Positions 19,612 through 26,629 of a stretch of 59,108 nt of DNA are shown here, in pieces. Source of the stretch: Olsenella uli (GTDB lineage Bacteria > Actinomycetota > Coriobacteriia > Coriobacteriales > Atopobiaceae); assembly GCF_901212655.1 (NCBI RefSeq), contig NZ_CAAKON010000024.1:28043-87150 (forward strand), written 5' to 3'. The notes under the pieces are model-generated. The model saw only the letters and a program-made list of their open reading frames with translations, did no database searches and was not told the origin of the DNA. Position 1 is the stretch's first letter; every line of letters begins with the position of its first letter. Made by a program: the position numbers and the translations under genes.

Positions 19612-20898
19612 TTAGAAGCGCCTCCCCTCGCGGACGTCGATGGCAAGGTAGTCGGGCACGCCCTCAATGAGCCTGCGGAACGCCTCAAACAGGTACACGG
19701 CGTCGTGCGGGCCGGGCGAGGCCTCGGGGTGGTACTGGACGGAGAAGCACGGCTGGTCGAGGAACTGGATGCCCTCGGGCGTGCCGTCGTTGAGATTCAC
19801 GTGCGTGAGGCGGATGCGGCCAAACTGCTTGGACTCGACGACCGGCGCGATGCGACGCTCGCTCCAGAAGCGCCAGTCGGCAGAGCCGGTGGCCTTGAAG
19901 GCGTCCACCGTCTCCTGACCGCCGGAGAGCTCGGGCACGAAGTCGCCGATGGTCTGGAACTCCAGGCCATAGTTGTGGTTCTGGGCCGTGACCTCCACCA
20001 TGCCGGAGAGCAGGTTCATGACAGGCTGGTTGCCGCCGTGGTGGCCGTACGGGAGCTTCTCGATCTGGGCGCCCGCGGCCTGGGAGATCATCTGGTGGCC
20101 AAGGCAGATGCCAAAGACGGGCACCTTGCCGATGAGCTTGGTGGCCTCGGCGTAGACGCTCGGCAGCTCGCGCGGGTCGCCAGGGCCGTTGGAGAGGAAC
20201 ACGCCATCGGGCTTGGCGGCAAGAATCTGCTCGGCCGTGGTGTCCCAGGGCACGACGCGCACGTCCAGGCCCACGCCCACGAGGCCGCGCAGAATGCCGC
20301 GCTTCTCGCCGCAGTCGAGGGCGATGACCTTGTAGGTCTTGCGCGGTTGGTCGAGGTCGACCTTTGCGGAGACCTCGTAGGGCTCCGGCGTGGAGACCTT
20401 GGCAACCCAGTTGGTCTCGGAGATGGAGGGGGCGGCCTTCACGCGGGCCACGAGGCTCGCAGGGTCCAGGTCCTCCGTGGAGATGGCGCAGCGCATGGTG
20501 CCCGCCTCGCGGACGTGGAGGGTGATCTCGCGCGTGTCCACGCCCTCGATGGCCACGATGCCGCGCTCGGCGAGGAAGTCGGGCAGGCTGCCCTCAGCGC
20601 GCCAGTTGTTGGGGGTGTGGCACATGTCGGCCACGACGACACCCGCAAGCGCCACGCCGTCGGACTGCATGTCGGCGGCGCAGACGCCGTAGTTGCCAAT
20701 CTGCGGATAGGTGAACGCCACAACCTGGCCGGCGTAGGATGGGTCGGAGATGACCTCCTGGTAGCCGGACATGGACGTATTGAAGACGAGCTCGCCGAAG
20801 GTCTCGCCGGTAGCCCCGACCGAGAGTCCCTCGAACGTGGTTCCATCCTCGAGCGCAAGCAGCGCTCGGGCGGCCCCGGTTGCCAGCAGTGGGTTCAC
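19612..20898 (-). CDS. carA: Carbamoyl-phosphate synthase small (glutaminase) subunit
   Basis: The 428-residue protein has an N-terminal CPSase domain (GYQEVISDPSYAGQ near residue 46) and a class I glutamine amidotransferase domain with nucleophile Cys265 in FGICLGHQ and the His-Glu pair in QYHPEASPGP. It hydrolyses glutamine and passes ammonia to CarB. The GTG start at 20898 follows AAAGGGG. It is somewhat longer than the usual 360-390 residues because of a short insertion around residues 325-345. No other pyr or arg gene is nearby, so carAB is an isolated operon with its own leader control. Confidence 0.97.
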   Translation of the reverse strand: MNPLLATGAARALLALEDGTTFEGLSVGATGETFGELVFNTSMSGYQEVISDPSYAGQVVAFTYPQIGNYGVCAADMQSDGVALAGVVVADMCHTPNNWRAEGSLPDFLAERGIVAIEGVDTREITLHVREAGTMRCAISTEDLDPASLVARVKAAPSISETNWVAKVSTPEPYEVSAKVDLDQPRKTYKVIALDCGEKRGILRGLVGVGLDVRVVPWDTTAEQILAAKPDGVFLSNGPGDPRELPSVYAEATKLIGKVPVFGICLGHQMISQAAGAQIEKLPYGHHGGNQPVMNLLSGMVEVTAQNHNYGLEFQTIGDFVPELSGGQETVDAFKATGSADWRFWSERRIAPVVESKQFGRIRLTHVNLNDGTPEGIQFLDQPCFSVQYHPEASPGPHDAVYLFEAFRRLIEGVPDYLAIDVREGRRF

Positions 20899-20933
20899 GC
20901 GTGCCCCTTTCTGTCAGGTGCAAGGCGCACGGC

Positions 20934-20968
20934 ACAAAAAAGACGCCCGGACCATGTCCGACGGCGTC
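20934..20968 (-). terminator. Attenuator-like terminator in the carA leader
   Basis: On the minus strand GACGCC-GT-CGGAC pairs with GTCCGGGCGTC (small bulge) and is followed by six T. It lies about 40 bases before the carA start and downstream of a TATACT -10-like word at about 21094, so it would stop transcription before carA unless prevented. Upstream, CCACGAC and GTCGTGG form a further hairpin in the leader. Confidence 0.7.
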
Positions 20969-21213
20969 CCCACAAGACAGGCGCGTCTGTTCGTGACGTG
21001 CCCTTTGGCCCAACGTAACCACGACTTGTCCAACGTCGTGGCAGGCCCCGTGCCTTGCAGGTATCCCGTACCGTGCTTAAAGGTCGGTTGCTGAGTATAC
21101 CCCCACAGGACCTCTTGGGGAGGCGAGAACAAGCCATGTCGTGACTTCGTGTGGATTGCCGCCGCGTGCCGGGGCGTACCTATACTCGTGTGCACCTCGC
21201 CCATGAAGCAGGC

Positions 21214-21250
21214 ATTGGGGACAGACCCTTTTGCACGTTTTCTGAAAGCC
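21214..21250 (+). repeat. Half copy of the GGGGACAGACCC element
   Basis: ATTGGGGACAGACCCTTTTG followed by CACGTTTTCTGAAAGCC matches the left arm of the fuller copies at 26470 and 54299. The right arm is missing here. Confidence 0.75.
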
Positions 21251-21376
21251 GCCCGCCCGTCACGGACGCGAGGGGCAAGGAAGCGATGGCTCCGATGCGG
21301 CGGCTCCCCGCCCAGAGGAAGTCCAAGCTCGCGGCCAGCCTGCGGCACGCGAGGCATCGACTCTTTGGAGGTTAAC

Positions 21377-22360
21377 GTGGCAGGAACGCAACAAGGGGAC
21401 GCCGGAGAGAGCAAGAGGCCCGCCGTCTTCAAGGACCTCTCGATGGCGCAGGTCATAGCCGGTGCGCTCGCGTCTGTGACGTCGATGCTGCTCACCGAGC
21501 AGATTGGTATCGCGGGCGGTATCATCGGCGTAATCGTGAGCTCGGTGGCCTACACGGTCACCGCCAAGGTGTACGGCAACATGCTCGCGAGCTCCGGCGA
21601 GAAGCTCCGGGACCACCTTGGCTCGGACGTCACCGAGCGCATCTCCCCCACCACGCCGGCGCATGAGGCATGCCGCACCGAGTCTGCCGGCGGCACTCGC
21701 CTCATGCCACGGCCCGCGAACGCCGAGCCGGGTACGAGACGTCACGCCGTGCGTGGCACCGACCCACGCGCGGAGGCAACCCGCCGCGTCGCGCTCGACT
21801 CCGAGCAGTCTCTGGACCTCACCGCCGAGGGTGGCCGCATCGCCCCGCCTGCGCTCCGGGCGCAAGCGGCGGACAAGCGCCAGGCCGAGACGCGCAAGAA
21901 GGTCATCATCGTCTCCGTGGTGGCGGCCCTTGCCGCCATGGCCGTCTCCGCCCTGCTCGTGACCGCCCTCACGGCAGGAAACGGCCTGGGAACCAAGCCC
22001 TCCCAGATCAACTCCGCAAGCGTGGCGGTGACTGACGAGGCGGCCGGCACGAAGGCCGCGACAACGCACGCCACCAAGACCGAGGACCCGACGGCGAAGA
22101 CCGCCGAGGCGGAGACCACGACATCCTCCAGCAAGGCCGAGGCCACGACGCAGAACGCTTCCGACTCCTCGAGTGACGCAGGCAACTCCGGCTCCGCGCC
22201 CGCGGGCAACGCCACCACAGGCGGGGCCGGCGCCTCTACGGGCTCAGGCTCCGGCAGTGCCTCTTCGCCCCAGACCCAGCAGGGGGCTTCGACGCCCACC
22301 GCAAAGACCGAGGCCACCTCTGCCTCCGCCGCGCCGGATGCCAAGGCGAGCGCCCGGTAG
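21377..22360 (+). CDS. Membrane protein of unknown function with Ser/Thr/Ala-rich tail
   Basis: Not recognised as a named family. The 327-residue product has two adjacent hydrophobic stretches (about 24-40 and 43-63), a polar basic region, a third membrane segment (about 176-200) and then a 125-residue tail almost wholly of Ala, Ser, Thr, Gly, Glu and Lys. If the tail is outside, it resembles the extended stalks seen in actinobacterial envelope proteins; no sortase motif is present. The GTG at 21377 follows TTTGGAGG and is the only start with a good ribosome site. A monocistronic unit closed by a strong terminator. Confidence 0.7.
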   Translation: MAGTQQGDAGESKRPAVFKDLSMAQVIAGALASVTSMLLTEQIGIAGGIIGVIVSSVAYTVTAKVYGNMLASSGEKLRDHLGSDVTERISPTTPAHEACRTESAGGTRLMPRPANAEPGTRRHAVRGTDPRAEATRRVALDSEQSLDLTAEGGRIAPPALRAQAADKRQAETRKKVIIVSVVAALAAMAVSALLVTALTAGNGLGTKPSQINSASVAVTDEAAGTKAATTHATKTEDPTAKTAEAETTTSSSKAEATTQNASDSSSDAGNSGSAPAGNATTGGAGASTGSGSGSASSPQTQQGASTPTAKTEATSASAAPDAKASAR

Positions 22361-22450
22361 CGGGCGGCGGACGCTCGGCGGGCGGCTGACAACAGCCGCC
22401 TGGCAGCCGCTCCACCAGCGGGCAATGGCGAACAACTGACCACCCAACGA

Positions 22451-22488
22451 GCAAGGCCCGGTGCCACATGATTGGCACCGGGCCTTGC
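22451..22488 (+). terminator. Terminator-type hairpin, 16-bp perfect stem
   Basis: GCAAGGCCCGGTGCCA and TGGCACCGGGCCTTGC flank CATGAT. It follows the Ser/Thr-rich membrane protein gene; the T tract is weak. Confidence 0.75.
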
Positions 22489-22548
22489 CTGTTGAGCATC
22501 TAGAAATAGAAGCCGAGAGGCGCACCGGAACACAAGGGCCTAGTTTTC

Positions 22549-22579
22549 GCAGGTCTCGGCGATGCCTTCCGAGACCTGC
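22549..22579 (-). terminator. Hairpin after the MTA/SAH nucleosidase gene
   Basis: GCAGGTCTCGG and CCGAGACCTGC form an 11-bp perfect stem with a 9-base loop, 10 bases beyond the stop codon at 22589. On the minus strand it is followed by GAAAACTA rather than a T run. Confidence 0.55.
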
Positions 22580-22588
22580 CGAACACGC

Positions 22589-23311
22589 CTACTCCCCACA
22601 AACCGTGGCAATGCGCGGCAGGGCCACCAGCACGATCGCGGCGCAGTGGGCAGCGGCCACCCTCTCGAACGTGGGGTAGTCCACGCTGCCCGAGTCATCG
22701 GCCTTGTCGGAGATGACGCGCACCACCACGAAGGGCACGCCGTTCAGGTGGCACACATGCGCAATCGAGGCGCCCTCCATCTCGCAGCACAGGCCGCCAA
22801 AGGTGTCGATGATGCGACGTTTGGCAGCAGACGAGCCAATGAACTGGTCGCCAGAGCAGACACGTCCCTCGAACACGTGGACGTCGTCCGCCGCGCCCTC
22901 GACCGCCGCAACCACCGCTTCGCGGAGGTTGGCATCCGCCTCAAAGGCAATAAGACGCAGGTCGGGGTGCTCGCCCGGCTTGTAGCCGAGCGGCGTAACG
23001 TCCATGTCGTGCTCGACGGCATCGGTTGAGACCACAAGATCGCCAATCTCGATGCGGGCGTCGAGCGAGCCGGCGACGCCGGTGTTGATCACGTGGGTGA
23101 CGCCATAGCGATCCGCAAGGGCCTGCGCGCACACGGCCGCGTTGACCTTGCCGACGCCACAGCGCACAACCACGACGTCAACGCCCTCGAGCGTGCCTGC
23201 CACGTACTCGTTGCCTGCGATGACCGTCGTCTGCGCGCCCTGCACCTTGCTCTTAAGGTACGAGACCTCCGAGTCCATCGCACCGATGATGCCCACCTTG
23301 ATTGCGGCCAT
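22589..23311 (-). CDS. mtnN: 5'-methylthioadenosine/S-adenosylhomocysteine nucleosidase
   Basis: The 240-residue protein matches MtnN/Pfs. The N-terminal GIIGAMDSEV holds the catalytic-base Glu, EMEGASIAHVC binds the ribose, and VISDKADDSG carries the general-acid Asp. It cleaves methylthioadenosine and S-adenosylhomocysteine to adenine and the thioribosyl product, the salvage step complementing the methionine synthase operon at 30.8 kb. The ATG at 23311 follows GGGGGAGGG; longer in-frame starts lie in Arg/Ser-rich non-conserved sequence. Confidence 0.95.
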   Translation of the reverse strand: MAAIKVGIIGAMDSEVSYLKSKVQGAQTTVIAGNEYVAGTLEGVDVVVVRCGVGKVNAAVCAQALADRYGVTHVINTGVAGSLDARIEIGDLVVSTDAVEHDMDVTPLGYKPGEHPDLRLIAFEADANLREAVVAAVEGAADDVHVFEGRVCSGDQFIGSSAAKRRIIDTFGGLCCEMEGASIAHVCHLNGVPFVVVRVISDKADDSGSVDYPTFERVAAAHCAAIVLVALPRIATVCGE

Positions 23312-23486
23312 GGCCCTCCCCCTTCGCGGTTCTGTCGTCGACGCAACATCGTAGCGCGCCCGCTCGCGCCGCCGCAAACCGGGCGCCTCGATGCCATCCG
23401 CGGCACGCCTGCGGCGCCACTCGAGCGGACCCATCCGAAGGCCGCCCGCGGCGCCACTCGCGGGGCAACACAAGCCGCCCGGCCTG

Positions 23487-25169
23487 CTAGCCGATGAGCG
23501 ACAGAATCTGGCTGAGGCCCTTCTTGCCAAAGGAGACCTGCTCGGACTTGCCATCCTCGTCAATCACGAGGCAAGGCACGCTCATGACGTTGTACTGGTC
23601 CTTGAGGCCCTCGAAGTGGTTGATGTCGTAGACGTCGGCCGTGACCTTGGCGTTGTCCGCGGCGATACGCTGCGCGGCCGTCACCACCTCGGGGCACATG
23701 GTGCACGAGAGGCCCACGAGCACGCGCAGGCGCACGTGACGGTCGATGCCCGCGATGGCGGCGCGGTCCTCCTCGGCGATGGGCTGGCCGGGACCGGCGG
23801 CGTTGTAGAGGCCGAGGACGAAGCTCGTGAACTCGTGGCCACCCGGCACGCCGTGGAAGGCAAGCCCCGTGGCGGTGCCGTCGGCGCGGCACACCTCGAC
23901 GTAGGGAAGCTCGGCCTCGCCGTCGGCGGAGGTGTCGGCGTGCTTCACCGTGAGCTTGTCCGTGAGTTTCGCGAGCTCGCCCATATAGCCCTCGAGCTCG
24001 GAGGAGACGGGACGCTCGTCGAGGTGCAGCGAGAGCACGAGCGGGTTGGCCATGCGCTCGAACACGGCATTGAGCTGGGCGAGCATGGACTCGTCGAACA
24101 GCTCGCTCGCCGAGGCGGTCGAGGCCTGCTCGCCCTCGGTGGCAGGCTTGGGCGCGGCGGCGTCGGGCTCCGTCGCCTGCGGGGGGCTCACGGGCGCCTG
24201 GGGCACGAGACCCGTGCGCTCCTGCGCGGCCTTGAGGTAACGCTCCATCTCGGTTGCGGTCGTGGCCGCCTGGCCCACGGCCGTGGCCACCTGACGCAGG
24301 GGCTTCACGCACACGTCGCCGGCCGCGAACAGGCCGTCCGCCGTGGTGGCCTGGTGCGCGTCGGTGAGGATGTAGCCGCGCTCGTCCGTCTTGGCGATGC
24401 CATGGGCAAGCTCGGTGGCAGGCGCGTAGCCCACGAAGACGAAGATGCCGAAGGTCTCCCCGGGCCTGGCCTCGAAGGCGGTCTCATCCCCCGTCTTGAC
24501 GTTGCGATAGACGAGCTTGCGCAGGGCCGTGTCGCCCGAGGCCTCCACAACCTCGGTGTTGTAGAGCACCGAGATCTTATCGTTGGACTTGGCCTCCTCG
24601 GCGGCAGCGGGCGCGCAGGTGAAGTCCTCGTCACGCACGAGGATGGTGACGTGGCGCGCGTACTTGGTGAGGAACACGCTCTCCTCCGCCGCCGCGAATC
24701 CGCCGCCAACCACGAAGACGTCCTTGCCGGCGAAGAACTCGCCGTCACAGGTGGCGCAGTAGGCAACGCCGTGGCCGCGGAACTCGTCCTCGCCCTTGAA
24801 GCCCACGTGGCGCGGGGACGCGCCCGTAGCCATCAGCACGCCAAAGCAGGGGATGTCGCCCTTGGTGGTGTGAACGTGCTTGATGTTGCCCGCCATGCCC
24901 AGGCCCGTGACCTCGGCGAGCATGAACTCGGCGCCAAAGGCCTCGGCCTGGCGCCGCATCGTGGCGGTGAGCTCCTTGCCGGAAGTGGAGAACACGCCCG
25001 GGTAGTTCACAACCTCGTCGGTGATGGTAATCTGCCCGCCAAAGCGCTCCCTCTCAACCACGAGTACGCGGTAGCGGGCGCGGGCCAGATAGATGGCCGC
25101 CGTGAGGCCGGCGGGGCCGCCGCCCACGATGACGGCGTCATAGAGCTTGGTGACGTCAATGTCTGCCAT
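23487..25169 (-). CDS. AhpF-like peroxiredoxin reductase with inverse domain order
   Basis: The 560-residue flavoprotein starts with a thioredoxin-reductase module: FAD motif GGGPAG at 16-21, redox-active CATC at Cys138/Cys141, a second nucleotide motif GGGFAAAEES, and ATADGLFAAGD near residue 290. A Pro/Ala/Thr-rich linker (about 325-375) leads to a C-terminal thioredoxin-like part with CTMC near residue 485 and SVPCLVID near 540. Classical AhpF has the thioredoxin-like domains at the N-terminus, so the order here is reversed. It begins one base after the ahpC stop and presumably reduces AhpC with NAD(P)H. No signal peptide is seen. Confidence 0.85.
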   Translation of the reverse strand: MADIDVTKLYDAVIVGGGPAGLTAAIYLARARYRVLVVERERFGGQITITDEVVNYPGVFSTSGKELTATMRRQAEAFGAEFMLAEVTGLGMAGNIKHVHTTKGDIPCFGVLMATGASPRHVGFKGEDEFRGHGVAYCATCDGEFFAGKDVFVVGGGFAAAEESVFLTKYARHVTILVRDEDFTCAPAAAEEAKSNDKISVLYNTEVVEASGDTALRKLVYRNVKTGDETAFEARPGETFGIFVFVGYAPATELAHGIAKTDERGYILTDAHQATTADGLFAAGDVCVKPLRQVATAVGQAATTATEMERYLKAAQERTGLVPQAPVSPPQATEPDAAAPKPATEGEQASTASASELFDESMLAQLNAVFERMANPLVLSLHLDERPVSSELEGYMGELAKLTDKLTVKHADTSADGEAELPYVEVCRADGTATGLAFHGVPGGHEFTSFVLGLYNAAGPGQPIAEEDRAAIAGIDRHVRLRVLVGLSCTMCPEVVTAAQRIAADNAKVTADVYDINHFEGLKDQYNVMSVPCLVIDEDGKSEQVSFGKKGLSQILSLIG

Positions 25170-25170
25170 A

Positions 25171-25734
25171 TTACAGCTGGCCGACGAGGTCCAGGCTCGG
25201 CTTCAGGGTCTCCGCACCCGGCTGCCACTTGGCGGGGCAGACCTGGTCGCCGTGTTCGGCAACGAACTTGGCGGCCTGGACGAGGCGCAGGAGCTCCTTG
25301 GCGTTGCGGCCGATGCCGCCGGCGTTGACCTGGTAGACCTGAATCTTGCCCTCGGGGTCGACGATGAAGGCGCCACGCTCGGCCAGGCCGTCCGGCTCGA
25401 TCAGGACATCGAAGTCACGGGCGAGGACGTGCGCCGGGTCGGCGAGCATCGGGTAGGCGACCTTCTTGATGCGCTCGGACTCGTCGTGCCACGCCTTGTG
25501 GACGAAGTGGGTGTCGGTGGAGACGGAGTAGATCTCGCAGCCCTCGGCCTTGAAGGCGTCGTAGTTCTCAGCGAGCTCCTCGAGCTCGGTGGGGCACACG
25601 AAAGTGAAGTCTGCGGGATAGAAGAAGAACAGGGACCAGTGACCAAGGACGTCGGCCTTGGAAACGGTCTTGAACTCGTCATTCTGGAAGGCCTGAACGG
25701 TGAAGTCGCCGACCTCGCGTCCAATCTGGGACAT
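25171..25734 (-). CDS. ahpC: Alkyl hydroperoxide reductase AhpC (2-Cys peroxiredoxin)
   Basis: The 187-residue protein has the peroxidatic Cys47 in FVCPTE and the resolving Cys166 in QVCPAKW, the standard AhpC layout and length. It reduces hydrogen peroxide and organic peroxides in the cytoplasm. The ATG at 25734 follows AAAGGAG. It is co-transcribed with the reductase gene (one-base gap) and divergent from a PerR-type regulator, the expected arrangement for peroxide control. Confidence 0.97.
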   Translation of the reverse strand: MSQIGREVGDFTVQAFQNDEFKTVSKADVLGHWSLFFFYPADFTFVCPTELEELAENYDAFKAEGCEIYSVSTDTHFVHKAWHDESERIKKVAYPMLADPAHVLARDFDVLIEPDGLAERGAFIVDPEGKIQVYQVNAGGIGRNAKELLRLVQAAKFVAEHGDQVCPAKWQPGAETLKPSLDLVGQL

Positions 25735-25875
25735 GGTGAGCTCCTTTGCTCGTCATAGGGAGTCTCCGAAACCCGGCGGGCACCGGCTCGCTCCCCTTTG
25801 CGATACCGCACATATATGGTACAAGGTTGGTATCGCTTGCTCTTATTAGTACTGGGTCCTATTATTGGGATACTC

Positions 25876-25903
25876 ACTTGTAAGTCAAGGGCAACTTGTA
25901 AGT
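25876..25903. promoter_or_regulatory. Paired ACTTGTAAGT sites between ahpC and perR
   Basis: Two identical copies of ACTTGTAAGT (25876-25885 and 25894-25903) lie 18 bases apart in the A/T-rich divergent region. Each is a short dyad (ACTT-AAGT), so they may be operators for the neighbouring regulator; they do not match the Bacillus PerR box closely. Confidence 0.45.
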
Positions 25904-25944
25904 TTTCGGCCAAGAAATCCAATCGCCCGACGGGAGGGATGCAC

Positions 25945-26382
25945 ATGCCACGGACGAGCACGCCCCAAGAGGCAACCGCGAAGCCCCGCAGGAACACGAA
26001 GCAGCGCCAGCTGGTGCTCGACGCCGTGCGCTCGCGCCGCGACCATCCCACTGCAGACGAGATCTACCTTGCCGTTCGCGAGCAGGACGACCACATCAGC
26101 CGGGGGACGGTCTACCGCAACCTCAACCTACTTGCCGGCGAGGGCGAGATCCAGGCGGTCCACGTCAAGGGCGGGGATCGCTTTGACCTCCGCCGGGACC
26201 GTCACCCCCACATCGTCTGCCGCGAGTGCGGGCGCGTCGTGGACGCACCCATCCCCTACGATGACGAGCTCGACGACGCGCTCGCCACCGAGACGGGCTA
26301 CGCGTTCACGAGTCACGTGACCACGTTCATGGGCCTCTGCCCCGAGTGCCAGGCGCGGGACGCGCAAGCCTCGCAGCCCTAG
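25945..26382 (+). CDS. perR: PerR-type Fur-family regulator
   Basis: The 145-residue protein has the Fur fold: a winged helix (about 17-82, with DEIYLAV and SRGTVYRNL), then the dimerisation domain. Two CxxC pairs (92/95 and 132/135) form the structural zinc site. His34, Asp81, His87, His89 and Asp100 occupy the places of the Bacillus PerR regulatory metal ligands; Asp rather than Glu at the last favours PerR over Fur. With ahpC divergent, a peroxide-sensing repressor is the best reading. The ATG at 25945 has GGGAGGG at the right distance; an earlier ATG at 25939 is too close to that site. Confidence 0.85.
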   Translation: MPRTSTPQEATAKPRRNTKQRQLVLDAVRSRRDHPTADEIYLAVREQDDHISRGTVYRNLNLLAGEGEIQAVHVKGGDRFDLRRDRHPHIVCRECGRVVDAPIPYDDELDDALATETGYAFTSHVTTFMGLCPECQARDAQASQP

Positions 26383-26469
26383 GCCACGGCAAGCACCGGC
26401 CCGCCAGGCCCTCCGGTCAATCCCCCACGCAATGCCACGCCCCGGCCACCTCCTCGGTGACCGGGGCGT

Positions 26470-26545
26470 TATTTGGGACAGACCCATCTGCAGGCTTTCT
26501 GAAAGCCTATTCAGAAAACTTGCAGATGGGTCTGCCCCCAATGAC
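26470..26545. repeat. GGGGACAGACCC-type inverted-repeat element, full copy
   Basis: TTGGGACAGACCCATCTGCA at the left is answered by TGCAGATGGGTCTGCCCCCA at the right, with CTTTCTGAAAGCC between. It lies between the convergent perR and feoB gene ends. Confidence 0.8.
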
Positions 26546-26547
26546 AA

Positions 26548-26579
26548 GGGCGCCGCACCTCCGGAGAGATGCGGCGCCC
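26548..26579 (-). terminator. Hairpin after feoB
   Basis: GGGCGCCGCA and TGCGGCGCCC make a perfect 10-bp GC stem with a 12-base loop; on the minus strand it is followed by TTGTC. Confidence 0.65.
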
Positions 26580-26629
26580 TGTTGTGCGCGAGCTAGCTCA
26601 CACGCGCAAGTTCAGCCACAAAGGAGAGC

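Larger units (their letters stand above)
20899..21376. other. Divergent intergenic region between carA and a membrane-protein gene
   Basis: It contains the carA leader (about 20899-21090) with the attenuator, a half copy of the GGGGACAGACCC element (21214-21250), and the ribosome site TTTGGAGG of the plus-strand gene. No gene is seen. Confidence 0.6.
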
